Both the position numbers and the translations under genes were made by a program. From the NCBI GenBank assembly GCA_914767715.1, contig OU612065.1, positions 15,252,001 through 15,316,000 on the forward strand: DNA of 64,000 nt. The letters are read 5' to 3'. The notes beneath the pieces were generated by a model. That model was not told the origin of the DNA. It ran no database searches and saw nothing but the letters and a program-made list of their open reading frames with translations. This DNA is from Membranipora membranacea (Eukaryota > Bryozoa > Gymnolaemata > Cheilostomatida > Membraniporidae). Positions 38,650 to 51,700 of the stretch are shown piece after piece (position 1 is the first letter of the stretch; every line of letters starts with the position of its first letter).

Positions 38650-39113
38650 CTATCAGTAATAAACCTATGAAGACAAGAAATTTCAAAAGTTGAAACTTGG
38701 TGCATGGCCAACAGGCTCACTCTAAATTATTCAAAAACGTTCCAAATTATTTTAAAATCGCCAAAAAAGCAAATTGTTTTGGCGGAATATAAAATTGATC
38801 TCAGCTGTAAAACACAATTTTTTAGGCATTATTCTTGACTCTAATATAACTGATATGAATTACCTCGTGGACCACTGCCGAAAATTCAACCTAATTTTAA
38901 CATTGATTAGGGCAGCTCTCCCTTATTTTGATAGCAAAACAATGGTTGACCTGTATTACCGTTGTTTTTACCCACTGGCTTCCTGTCTGGGGGGCAGTGA
39001 TGACTGCAGCTGGAAGGGGCACTTGTCCTGTACGTGTGTCTCGTATTTGACCTTCAAGCTTTACAATTGGGCTGTCTACGCCCTAGCGCAGGCTATAAGA
39101 CTGTCCCTTTGCT
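38650..39113 (+). pseudogene. Decayed LINE reverse transcriptase fragment 2
   Basis: 'ANRLTLNYSKTFQIIL' near 38706-38755, followed after a frameshift by 'FLGIILDSNITDMNYLVDHC' and 'RAALPYFDSKTMVDLYYRCF', matches the thumb and post-RT part of LINE polymerases. The rest of the element was not found. It differs in sequence from fragment 1, so it is a separate family or a much older copy. Confidence 0.75.
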
Positions 39114-40017
39114 TTTGACATGTTTCTATTGCAATTATCTACAATTTTTGATTAAATCTTTTTTTGCCTTTCTCTGAGTCATACTCAATTGAACTTTATC
39201 TATATATGTTATCAATTTTATCTCTAGCAATAAACACACATGAAAGAAAAAATTGTCTAACAGTCTTCGAGTTAGGGTGTCAATTACCTCTCTGAAATGT
39301 GCAGTCTCACACCACTACCCTCCCTCATATCGGACAAGGGATAGAAATACCCATATAGATAATTATGACAAACCTATACACAAAATGACCTAATGACCTA
39401 ATTTTACACTAGTACCCACTCGGTAGCTAAAACTACATGCATCTTTAGTGGCTAGTTATTGCATAGCACCTTTAACATGATAATCCCATAATAACCTAAT
39501 ACTAATAGTTATTTTTCTGGCTGCTTTGCGATGCCAATCAATGTTGCAGCTAGCTTTCTGGATATTGTAATCTTTATTTATTTTTTAGACTGCCATAGAA
39601 AGACAGAGCATCTTAAAGAAACTCAGTACCATTCACCAGCTACAAGCAAACAAATAACCACACCTACTGAAGCATCAGTGTTGTGATTTAAAAAAAATTA
39701 ATGGGCGTTGTAGCCATTTATAATGATTTAAGAACGAGGATTTATATTTTGGTCCATTTCCATAATTTTTATATAATCCCCATAGGGGAAAATGGAACTC
39801 TATCCTCTGTGCTCCCATAGATCTCGGCCAAACCTCAAATGTATTTTCCGGTAATTATTTATTCCTCTCCCTGAGAATAAAGCTTAAAATTCATTTTATA
39901 CGATTATTTTATGGTGTATTTTGATAAAGTATAACAGCTTCAATACAATGTAATGAGTGATGGATAACCAAAATTTTGTCTTTTTTAAACCAAGGACTAA
40001 GCAACTTCCTAATAATA

Positions 40018-40790
40018 TGCAAGTTGCGATTGTTATCAATATCCAGCGCGTTTGGTGCTGTTTTGCTCCAGGAATCTGGTAAAGATATCTGGCAACCATT
40101 GGAATATGCCTCGCGTAAGATGACTGACACTTAGACACGCTCTTCGATGGTAGAGAAGGAAACTCTTGTCATCATGTGGGCAGTTTGACTAGTATATGAT
40201 AGGTCGAAAGTTTGAAGTTGAAACGGTCCATAAACCCTTGGTACAAATTCTAGGTGGTAAAGATCTGAGTGATCTACCACCGAGGGTGCAAAGGTTCAAA
40301 ATGAGGATAATGAGGTATGGATATAAAAATTTTGGTGTTAAGATGTTTGTTGCCGATAGTTTGAGCCGACCCAACGAGGCTTACAGTGCAGCCAGTGTGA
40401 AGCACTGTGCAGCTGTTGAGTACTTTATTGACAGTATTTGTGAGGACTTAGTCCCTGATATACATGAACTAGAGGCGTTTGAAGCCACCGTGACTGACGA
40501 TGTCGCAGTTAAATTCAAGCAGTATTTGGTCGAGGGTTGGCGAAGAAACAAGCAGTCATAAATTGCCCGGGTACAAAGGATGTCTCATGTTTAATGATAG
40601 ACTTGATGTACCTGCTAGTTTGCGTAGTGCCTATATTGCACATGCACATGCTGGACACCAGGGTACTGCTAAACCTGCAGAGCTGCTCGACAGGTAGTCT
40701 GGTGGCCGAGCTATCACCCAACGACAAATTTTTGTCAATTTTAGCTCTTGCTTTTGGCCTGAGTCCCGCAGCAATTGATCTCGGGAATAT
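40018..40790 (+). pseudogene. Ty3/gypsy-type pol remnant (RNase H to integrase zinc finger)
   Basis: The frames show an RNase H-like stretch (SSAFGAVLLQESG, then KDIWQPLEYASRKMTD), a connection block with 'KDLSDLPPRVQRFKMRI' and 'VADSLSRP', and then the HAHAGHQGT of an integrase zinc-binding region. Stops and frameshifts break it, the usual Asp of the first RNase H motif is not evident, and no LTRs were recognised. It is an old inactive fragment. Confidence 0.8.
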
Positions 40791-43700
40791 GCTGTGCAGC
40801 TAAAGCCAAGCTTCTTTCAGATTGTCTGCTCAACAACCCGTAGCAGACAACTCCAATTTGTACTTCAAGAGACATTCTGATGCGTTAAAAGTGCTCAGAT
40901 AGCTGTATATGCAAGTTTGAGGCATCACATCATCAAATTCCTTACAAACATTATCAAACCAAAGTGAATAGTTGTAATGTGATGCCACAAACTCGCACTT
41001 GCAGCCATCTAAGGAGTAAGAACCTAAATTATGTTCGGGTATACATAAAAAAGTATCATGTGAAATTGCTTTTATAAACATAGTTTTGGCAATCAGACAT
41101 TACATGTATTTCGTCTGCCGCATTATGGGCATTGATTTTTGCTTGTTGAGATATTATAGAAGAACTACTGATCTTTCAATTCCAACATAGCTCACCATGT
41201 CGTAAAATACAACCTCATTAAATGACAATTGATATCTGAAACCTGGGAACTTGAATTGTTTTTCATATTATGTATGTTAATGATGGCCTTCTCCAATGGA
41301 TTTGCCCCGGTTTTGGAGCACCTCTACAACATCAAAAAATATACTACATCAGGGTATTATGTTATATTCGCTGCAGGGTGCCAAAGTATAGCGTTATGTG
41401 GTCTAGAAAAAATTGAGAGAAATTGAATTGAATTCAATGCACTTCACTGTGCAATCAAAATGGTTTTGACGCCACCACCAGCATCATTTGCGACGCAGCA
41501 AACAGCAGAGTTGTCGAGTTAAGTAGGTGATACTGTTTACCTGAAATGACCCTTGCAAAAAATCTTCATGTATTAAAATGAGCAACCAGATACACTACTC
41601 CGGCTTGAGCTTCTTGAAGACCTGTTCATGGTTTCGTTCGATCCAATGAGTAGATTTGATTCTTGCAATTTTAGCGTTGTTCTAGTATCGCGTTTGATTT
41701 TTATTAGTTTCTTTGATCTTGAAATCTACAAATACACTCACACCAGTACCTTGTGATTCAAATTGATATGATAAGTTATACCATGGTTCTATAATCAAAT
41801 GACGATTGGTAAATGATACATCTTCAACTTGGCAACTTTTTCAGCTAGTGTTGCTGAATCTATTGATTGCAGAGATCATCATAAATAGAGTTTCTACTTC
41901 CAAAAATGATCTAATTTTCAATATACACGCCTCCGTATATTTAAAATTAAACAATAAAATGAAACAGATCAGAGCAAAAATCGGCAGCAACAATGTTTCC
42001 TTCATGTCAAGCAAGTTCATATTCAAACAAGAAAAGAAATGTAGGGGCGCTCATATCAGGTTCCTTGACCAGAAAGCTCACCATCAAGGTTGCGCTGTCA
42101 GCTGTCTCTTTCAAGCAGATTGTCTTAGTTTAATTGTGCCCTGTCAATAATTACTGCAATTACATGCATACTTTTAACATAGAGCTCGCCTGTCGTAAAT
42201 TCATGATCACACTGTTTGGACAATTCCAACAGTAAACGGGGATGATGTTGTTATGATATAAAAAATACAGATCCGCAGCACTAGTACTCATGAGTTTGGT
42301 CTTGTCAGGTTCTAGATTTTTCAGTTCACCAACTCAACATGTAACTACCCCCAATAGCTGTGACATCTGTAGGGGTAACAGTATATTGTTAACAGTGATA
42401 ACATGGTAAATCTGAAAACATTCCGCATATTCATTACCATGTTGACTGATATAAACAAGGTGCCCCTCCTCAATATTTAATTTATATCTCAAAAACTTAA
42501 TAAACATAATTCCTACATCTCAACTTTTGGTAACCTATCACATTCATTCATAAACATGATCTAGGGAAACCCAATTAGTCCATTGTTGTAGAGTTAAGTT
42601 TCATATAAATACTATGTGTATATATATCATATATATATATATATATATAGACATACAAATCTATAACAGAGGAACATGTATGGTCCTTGAATCATTCCGC
42701 TCCTAACTGATAAGGGGCCAAAACTCTGAATTCAAAACATGGGAAAAAGTGTAGATTGATTTTATCGATTAAATACGTTTTCACTGTTCAATTATATTGG
42801 ATCAGTTTTTACCCAGTTCAGAATATGTGTGAACCGGTTACCTTATTTCCAAACAGTCTCATGACATTTTTTATGTACTTAGGAATAGAAGCGAGACAAT
42901 TTTTTGCAGGTGATTTTTAGAGTGGCTGAGCTACATTAGAGAGTGTGCCTATCTCTGAAACCTTTCTCTCAGAGACTATGATAACACAAACTGTTGATTT
43001 AGTGTTTGAAAACTCATTGATTATACTATTATAATTGCAGTCACATCAAAAAACATCAAATGTTAGATGGAACTTTTCCTGTTTCACTGCTTAACAATAT
43101 AATAATTGTGTACCATCTTTTCGCCTGCAAAAAGAGGCATTTTACCGCTTAAGTCACTAAAGTTGACAAGCTATTCATAATAATTCTAAGCTAGATTTTT
43201 CATTTAACTCAGTGATAAGAATCAATGAAAACGATTTATATTGATAATGTTGAATGTCTAGTAATCAAAAATTTTTACGAGTGTTTTTAATAATGAATTT
43301 TTATTATTATAATTATCAGCTAGTTGTCTATCCATGGAGAGAGAGGAGACAACTGGTGTTTGATTAAAAAGCATTAAAATCGCTATCTGATTATTCCGCC
43401 TGTAACATGTCAAATTGCAAGTCATATTGCTTTTTGGATGATGGAACCATATTCTGAATGGACAATTTGGAAATGAATTTGTCTAAATTGAAAGACTTAA
43501 GGAGCGAGGATTTTGAGCAACGTTTGTTTGTCAGGATTTTTCTAAAAAGGCTTCACCACTCGGCAGCAACAGCCGGCATAACGATAACCAGCGTGAAATT
43601 ATCAGATCTGTATTTCAACAGAACTTTGCCGTTCGATATGCTGTCCAACTGTTAGTTTCAACTGTGTCCCCAATCTTATAAAAAATATCATATTAGAGAG

Positions 43701-44212
43701 TTTGATGGTGCAGGCAGTGTTGCGTACTAAATGCATTTTAAGTACTCAGTTCCATTAAACACTCATACAACTTCCTGAGGTGCAATGGGTGTTATAAGAC
43801 CTGTGGCAGGTGCTGTATGGAACACAACAAAACTGTATAGGCCTTGAGTGCTGTAAGACGTGTCCCATACAGCACAGGCCACACGTCTTACAACACCTGT
43901 TGCCAGCGCCTGTTTTTAATGCCCATTCAGAACAGCATAAATTTTTGTAATGCAAATTCCATCGGTTATTAAAAATGGCGTGATGCTAACTTTTGTCAAG
44001 GTTGATAAATCCCATGAGAAGATAAGGCATATTGCCAAACCTAACTTAAATGGTTGAGCTCAAGTGTATTACCAACTCATTGGTTCATTGATAACAGTTG
44101 GGTTTTGCTATGATTCCCACTCTCCCTGTATTCTCTTTTTTATTATAGGGAGTTGCCTTTTTTTGGAGTTATCAAGTATCAGTTGGGGCGAAACATAATA
44201 TGGGCATTGAGT
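40791..44212. other. Intergenic, no gene recognised
   Basis: AT-rich sequence with a TA microsatellite at 42618-42649 and a foldback at 43782-43903. The longest open frames (for example 65 codons at 43458) show no recognisable domain and no splice context. Confidence 0.5.
43782..43903. mobile_element. 122-bp foldback (MITE-like)
   Basis: The left arm GCAATGGGTGTTATAAGACC...GTGCTGTATGGAACAC pairs with the right arm GTGTCCCATACAGC...GTCTTACAACACC. The arms are about 42 bp with several mismatches. Target duplications were not clear. Confidence 0.6.
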
Positions 44213-44320
44213 ATAGGCAGGAGCAGCGGACTAAAGACCCAAAAATCAGCGGAACATAGACCCATACGGAACATAGATCCGAACGGAACATAGACCTGCA
44301 CCCGTTCTTTCAGATGATTG
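44213..44320 (+). repeat. GCGGAACATAGACC repeat
   Basis: CAGCGGACTAAAGACCCA is followed by three units of CGGAACATAGA(T/C)C and CACCCGTTCTTTCAG. It is the inverted counterpart of 33113-33207. It ends next to the HYOU1 promoter element. Confidence 0.6.
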
Positions 44321-44321
44321 G

Positions 44322-44340
44322 CCAATCACTGTGTGCCACA
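44322..44340 (+). promoter_or_regulatory. ERSE-like element upstream of HYOU1
   Basis: CCAAT, exactly nine bases, then CCACA. The ER stress response element is CCAAT-N9-CCACG, bound by NF-Y and cleaved ATF6, so only the last base differs. HYOU1 is a classic unfolded-protein-response target. An A/T-rich AATAAATATA follows at 44342-44351. Confidence 0.5.
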
Positions 44341-44374
44341 CAATAAATATAGGGAAGAAAGAAGGAAAATCCAC

Positions 44375-44692
44375 ACTCAGGCATATGTGTTCTTGGCAAA
44401 TCCCACTCTCATTCATGAACAATTAAAGTCAAATTAATATAAATGCCAAAGGCTGTGCTTCTTGTGTATTTGAGAGAACAGTGTCTTACACAACAGGGGT
44501 ACATTTGGATTTGGTAGACCTAATGAGTTGTTGAAGAGACAGGAAGAAACCAACTGGGAGTAACAGTAAGTAACAATCAGTAAGAGTCAAACGTTTGGTT
44601 GACAGAATAGTAGAAGAAAGAACAGCTGGCAGGCAGTAGTATAGACGGCAAGAAGTTAGAGTATACCACAAACCCACTCAGTGACCATCCAC
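44375..44692 (+). other. HYOU1: Possible HYOU1 5' UTR exon
   Basis: The HYOU1 start codon lies in an exon that begins at a splice acceptor (ttttgcag, ending 45690), so an upstream non-coding exon must exist. CCACGG|GTAAGT at 44692/44693 is a strong donor about 350 bp downstream of the ERSE-like element. The 5' limit given is a guess. Confidence 0.35.
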
Positions 44693-45712
44693 GGGTAAGT
44701 TGAACTATGGGAGTGATGAATTGCCCATACATACAGAGGACTTTGCAACACCACCATTATTAGGCCCTACTATTACTATCATTATCATATTTATTAGCTA
44801 GATGATGAAGCTGTTGATGTTAATAAGAATGCCACTAGCATCATATCATAATTCATTCATCTGTCTAGTGTCTGTCTGACATTATGATTATTATAATTAT
44901 TATGCTGTGCAATGGAAAACACATGTGGCAGTTAGTTAGCCCAATGTTTTGTACCAGGGAGCCACCACTTTTAATTACACTACTATCTACGCGTGCATTT
45001 GGTCTGGGTGTATTGTTACTGTTATCCACCTAGGTTTGTGGCGTGAGTTGGATTGAGACTAGGCATTATATATTATGACAGTAATAAAGTCTCAAGACTG
45101 CCTCAAAACATCTTGAGACTGCCTAACAATATCCCATGACTGTCTTCACAACAGGTCTTATGACTGAACCTTCAAGCACCTGACGCTAGCTAATTGTAAT
45201 GTCAGTTTTTGTGTGTCAATAAATAATCACAAATAATAACATTTCATACGGTAAATTAGTGGCAAGTGGGTGAACCCACAGCTCAGACCGAGGCATGCCT
45301 CATTGTTTCAGTATGGCAAGTTCGAAAATAAGATTGTACCGATTTCCTTTGGACTATCTATAACCTATGGATATAGCCCTGCCCTGTTTACAGTCAAGCC
45401 ATGGGAGCAGTAAAAATTGTATCAAAGTTATTGAATTGATTTGGTCAGTTAGATGAGCATGGGACTCTATTCACTTGTGTACATGCCCGCTCGCTTAATA
45501 GACACATATCTAAGACATCGAGATGATACCAAATACTGCAATATGTAGACCCTATTTATTAGAATCAGATATTTTCACAACGACTGGCGTAGCTTGGTCA
45601 TGCTGTATCCTGACACCCCAATAGGGCTAACTGACTGGTCAGTATGAAGGACTTACAGGCAACTACAAATCGTCATTTTACGTTTTGCAGAAAAGGGGAT
45701 AAGGAAACCGCT

Positions 45713-48700
45713 ATGATGTTGAATCGGAGACCGTTTGTGTCGATATGTATAGTTCTATTATGCGCTGCTTCAGCGGGTAAGATGTGTAACTATTTATCGT
45801 TATATTATATTGCTTGATTCAAGGATCTTCCAGTCGACTCATTCAACTTGGTCAATAAAAAAAAACAGAATACTCATATGATTCACATTAGGTTTGGTTT
45901 GTTTGATGATGACAGACAAAATCATAGCAACATTACATTTGATGAAATAATTTATTGAAACTGCACTTTCCCTCATGTATGATTTTTTCTTGTGTAGCGT
46001 CTCTCGCTGTGATGTCTATTGATCTTGGGAATGAGTTCATGAAGATTGGAATAGTTAAACCTGGAGTGCCTATGGAAATAGTACTCAATGTGTAAGTTGT
46101 TCCTCCCAGTACTGTATCTGCTCAGCTATGGGAACAACAGTGTGAATCTTAAAATGCCTCATGACACTTTTTTACCATTTCGTCAATCTTATAAAATCTG
46201 AATATTTTTTGCCCCATTGTTTTACAACTCATTTTTTGTCCCCAGTTTAAACAGTGGAAATCAATAAATTTTGAAAAGCATAACAATGTATCTGCAATTG
46301 TAGACCAGATACTATCAGATGCCTTTGCTTACATACGCTGATTGCAGTCATCCATTGCTCTTTTAATGTTGTAGTGAATCAGCTAGGAAGACTAATGCAA
46401 TTGTAGCCATGAGACAAGGAGGAGATCGAGAATTCTCCAGCCCAGCTGTTAATACCGTGAGTGATACATGTGGTGATGTCACATTTGTGTGATCCCGCTT
46501 CTTGGAAGAACATTACCAAATGTACAAACTCATTATCCTCATTGGTTTGTGTTCCTATAATAAGGCCAACAAAATTGATTCTGGATCCTTAGGGTTTCCA
46601 CATTTTAATAATCTTTCCACCAGTACTATCATAAAAGCTTTAGGATAATTTGGCTACACTATGGTTCCTATATAGAACAAAATGGGAAGTTGACATACAT
46701 TTGCAATCTCTAGACATGATATGAATGAATTCAAATTACAACATTATGCATGTTAATCATAGATTACAAAGCTCGACATATGCAATCATAAACATCTTTC
46801 GGATTTTCAACTAGAAGATAGGAAAACTGGTCCTGATATAAAATGCTTTTCTATATTTATTTTCAGGCCACCAAATTCCCACCTTCCGCATTTATCTTCC
46901 TAAGAGAGTTATTAGCTAAGAATACCAGTAACCCAATAGTTCAGGAATATCAGAAACGATTCCCGTTTTACAAGATCGAAGATGATGCGGAGAGAGCCAC
47001 CATTATCTTTGAGCACCCAGAGTAAGTCAACCTGCTCACCGGTGACAAGCATTTACTCTAATATTCTCTGGTGTTTTGCTGTTTCTGCTCTAAGACTACA
47101 AAAAATGGAAGGCACCTCAAACCATTTGTAAAAATACGCCAAATATATAGCCTTTGTTGCAAAACCACTGTGTATGATGCAACTCTTTCAACGCCAGTTA
47201 ACACTCACAATACATCTTGTAGTGGTACAAAATATTCAGTTGAAGAACTTCTTGCTATGATTATGGAATCTGCAAAGAATTACGCCTCGACCTTCGCTGA
47301 GCAGAAAGTGACTGACGCTGTGATTATCTGCCCAGCTCACTTCAACCAGGCAGAGAGAAGAGCACTGAAGAGATCAGCTGAGATCGCTGGTATCAAAGTT
47401 CTCCAGCTCATGAACTCTCACTCTGCAGGTTTGTGACATATATTACTTGTTGCCTTGTTTTATTCTAAACCTGTTGCAAGCAAACAATGTTCAATATGGG
47501 CCATTACTCGGCAACTTTAGATAATAAAGGGTATTTATCTGTTTTGACCATAGACTCAATAATTGTTCTGATTCAAGCAAGAAGTTGTCTCTAACTCCTT
47601 GATTCAAGTCACCTCTATGGTTTATGCTTGCAACCTTTCCAGAGATTTAAATTTTCAGTTGGACCGACATGAGTCATATCTGATCGCTTAGAAAGAATAC
47701 TGGTGGTCCAAATTCTATAATCAATGCGCTCTCACATCAAATGCTAATGTTGATTCCTTTTTATCTGCAGTTGCCCTGAACTATGGTGTATTCAGACGTA
47801 AGGAGTTTAACAGCACGGCTCAGAATTACATGTTCTTTGATGTTGGATCCACAAGTACCTCTGCTGCTATCATCAGCTATCAGGTTTGTGTTGAAATGGA
47901 ACGTAATGCAAACATATAATGCGAAGCTGCAAAAATTCAACGCTTACTAAAATTCCATAGAGATTTTCCTTTTAGTCCTCAGCGCTGATCACTAGAAGAC
48001 AAGTTTTCTCAGTGAATATTCAAAATTTCAAAATTTTGATCGTATTTCTATCTGTAATTTCTCACCAGGTGGTGAAAATGAAGAAGGATACTATGGTGGA
48101 GACAAACCCACAGCTAACAGTGAGAGGTGTGGGGTTTGACAGAACATTGGGTTCTCTGGAGATGACCCTCCGACTAAGAGACCATCTTGCCAAGCTGTTT
48201 AATGAGCAGAAGAAAACTAAGAACAATGTACTTGAGAACCCAAGAGCCATGGCTAAGCTTAACAAGGAGGCAGAAAGAGTAAAGAAAATTCTTAGCGCTA
48301 ACATGGAGACCTTTGCCCAGGTAAATCTTACATGGATTTGTCAACTTTTATTATCTAGTTTTAAAATAATAAATAATGTGATTTAAATTTACTAGTCACG
48401 TCATTCGTGCCTGTTGTTCCCTGAATTTTATTTAAATTTACTACCTGATGCGTTTTTACAGGTGGAAAATGTGATGGATGATGTTGACTTTAAGGTCAAG
48501 GTTACTAGAGAGCAGCTTGAGACTATGTGTGAGGACATATTTGAAAAAATTGGTGCCGTTGTTGAAGAAGCGCTGAGGAGTTCAGAGATGACAATGGTTG
48601 GTTTTAATTTCCACATATCAGAATCAGCTGACACTGTCATAGTTAAACTTGGTCCCTATGCTGATATCCGAACTGTTGTTCTACTTCTAAATCAAAACTG

Positions 48701-51700
48701 AATGATACTTAATTGAGTGTTCCGTGAGATAACTTATGATCACGTGCTTCTTACCCACGAATAGCGATACTCATCCACATGCATGCTCAATCTTTATGAG
48801 CCTAGCTGATTCAAGGGTCAACTTCCATCTGCCTAACGATGGTGTCATTAATAATTTAGGGAGAGATAAATGAGGTCATTCTCATGGGTGGCGGCACCAG
48901 AATGCCTAAAATACAGGAGAAGTTACAGAAGGCTATCGGGCGTCAGGAGCTTGGTAAAAGTATTAACACAGACGAAGCTGCTGCTCTGGGCGCCGTCTAT
49001 CAAGCAGCTTATCTTAGTACTGGATTCAGAGTGATGACATTCGCTGTCAAGGATGCCAACATCTATCCTATTCAGGCAAGTTAAGATTGGTAGTATTATA
49101 AGTGGGTACCAGCATTACCCAGTCCATACTTTCTTTGTACTTGTTCAATAATATTGTTGTGAAGTTGTTAGGCTAACCATCTGGTCATATATTTTGGAGT
49201 TGCCCTTTCCTTGAGCTAAGTGCTTGTCGGTAGCACAACTCCTTGTTCACCGTAACTTTTATTTATGTAATCTTCACTTGTTGTTGCCCTTGCTGATATA
49301 GACAGTTAACACTTTAAGAAAACTGCGTAAGTTCTGGATAAGGTGGCACATTTAGGCATGAGGTAGGTTGATCATCTGTTCACACATATCGGAGAACCTC
49401 AGTATATGATCTTTGTCTATCACTTGCAGGTTGATTTTGAGAGAACTAAAGTTGATGAGGAAGGTAATGAGTCTACAAAGACAGTGAGAAGGACCTTATT
49501 CTCTAGATTGAACCCTTATCCACAGAAGAAAGTAATGACCTTCAATAAACACACTGAAGACTTTGACTTCTATGTCAACTATGGTGATTTATCCTTCCTC
49601 CCCCAATCTGCACTGGAGTGAGTATAGTTTCATTTGTTTTTATGTACTAAGTTTGATCAAAGTTTACAAGTGAAATTTTAATAATAATAAGGTTTTTAGG
49701 AGTGTCTATTGGATGTGAGTTGGGCTCTATATCTCCCTTGAGGAAACCGTTCACCCCCTGTGCCACTGATTGAAGTGAGGTCTTCTTTCATAGATCCTAA
49801 CATTACCAACCCTATGTAGATGTAGGTTGCGCTGAGTAGACAATTTGTGGGATTGACTTCCCATTCTTCTATCCTGAAACATAAGTGCTGTCAGTTTTTA
49901 TGGTCCTTTAATTCCCCAATTTTATTTTCAGTGTGTTTGGAAATCAGAACTTGTCCGAGGTCAGTTTAGAAGGAGTCAAGGAGAAGATAGAGAAGCATGT
50001 TAACAACTTCACCGAGAGTAAAGGTGTCAAAGCTCACTTCAGGCTAGATGAGAGCGGCATACTTAACCTTGATGGGGTATGTCAATGATCTAACATAGCT
50101 ATGTCTCATGATAGCAGGCATAGTGACCTTACAGGGCAATGACCATCCCTTATGTTCATGAATCTATTCAACCGTTGCCTTTTCAGCATAATTTTTTAGT
50201 TGCCTAGTTGAAAGTAATATATTACGTGTCCATACTTACTTTTTACAGCCTTATCTGATTGAGCCTCAGTCTGTATCGAAATTTCATTAAAAAGTTTTCT
50301 CATTCCAGGTAGAGATTGTGTTTGAGAAGATGCCGAATCCGGCTGATGATGAATCCACTTTCTCTAGTGAGTACACAAGGATAATTTAATATGCAACCAA
50401 CATAGCACAAATATCTCTTTACCAATTATAATCAACTTCTTTGATATTGCATGTATTATAGTTTTTCATGGGCAATTTTTCTGCAAACATATAATTTTCT
50501 GTGCTTAATGGAGGGCAAAACCAGCTGTCTTGTCTTTTGGCAGAGTTGAGCAATACTATCAGTAATTTCTTTGGTACAGGAAGCTCAGAGGAAGGTGAAG
50601 GTACAGCGGATGAGGTAACTATAAGCCATCCTAGGCATACTCTCATTGTCCTCTATTTGATGGTTCCATAAATCTGGTTACAGCAGCGTCTGTTGGAGCC
50701 CAAATTTATTTAAAGTAGAACTCAACAACAAAAAACTTGGTCAATGAATCTCAATATCTTTCATATCGGTAATCAATCTACCTACCACTAGACATAACAA
50801 GAAACCACTATAAAAAATCACTGTCACTAGTATCTCAACAATTACTGATCCTTCGTTGATGAGTTCTACTTTAATAGATCCATTATTTTGCATTGGTGGG
50901 ATCTACTGGAGCTCGATTGCTTTCACAGTAGTTTGAAGATCAGTTATCAATAATTTCTAGATCCAGATTAACAATCAACTCACTAACAATTCATAAGCAA
51001 TCCCATTGCACAGCGAGAAGCATGGTTAATTGTCTCATGAAGTGGCTATCAGGATGCCTCTATAATCACCGGGCTTGGCACCTATTATGCGCGTTTTGAT
51101 GTTGAAGCTATAACTCTTCCTTTGTCCTAAGCTAGACCTTTGCAGTTTCTATGTGTGCTTCACTCCTCTTATAATCCATTACCGAGCTCTTGCCTTAATA
51201 TCGCATGTGGTATTTAGTCCAGTTCCCAAGCGACTGACAGCCAGGAAGGGGCTTCAGATGAGACAACCACTCAAACACTTAAAGAAGAAACTACCAAAGC
51301 TGACTCTGAGAAATCAGCAGATGATGGTAAGAAAACAGAAGACAGCAGTGATAAGAAGCAAGGGGACAAAAAGGATGCTGATAAGGCTAATGATGAAAAG
51401 GTAGGTTATGTGCTCACTGCTCAGTCAAGTCCTATACCCAAATTTTTGTTGGTATGAGTTAAATAGTATGAAGCTTTTCACATTGGATAATATGCTAGAC
51501 ACCAGAATTACTTTTTGATTCACAGATTGACTCTGCATCAAACACCACTGCTTCTAATGATACGAAAGCAGCAGAACCAAAACCAAAGACAATCAAGAGG
51601 GAGCTTTCCTCTAAGATAAAAATATCTGATGCTGTGGAGCCAGATTCTGACCACCTGAAGGCCTCTATGGAACTGTATGTACACCTCATTTTAACCAATT

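Noticed and set aside
43458-43655. 65-codon open frame on the plus strand
   Set aside because: No recognisable domain, no splice or promoter context; its length is expected by chance.
44686-44690. Second CCACG near the putative UTR exon end as another ERSE
   Set aside because: No CCAAT lies nine bases upstream; the nearest CCACT is one base off in spacing.
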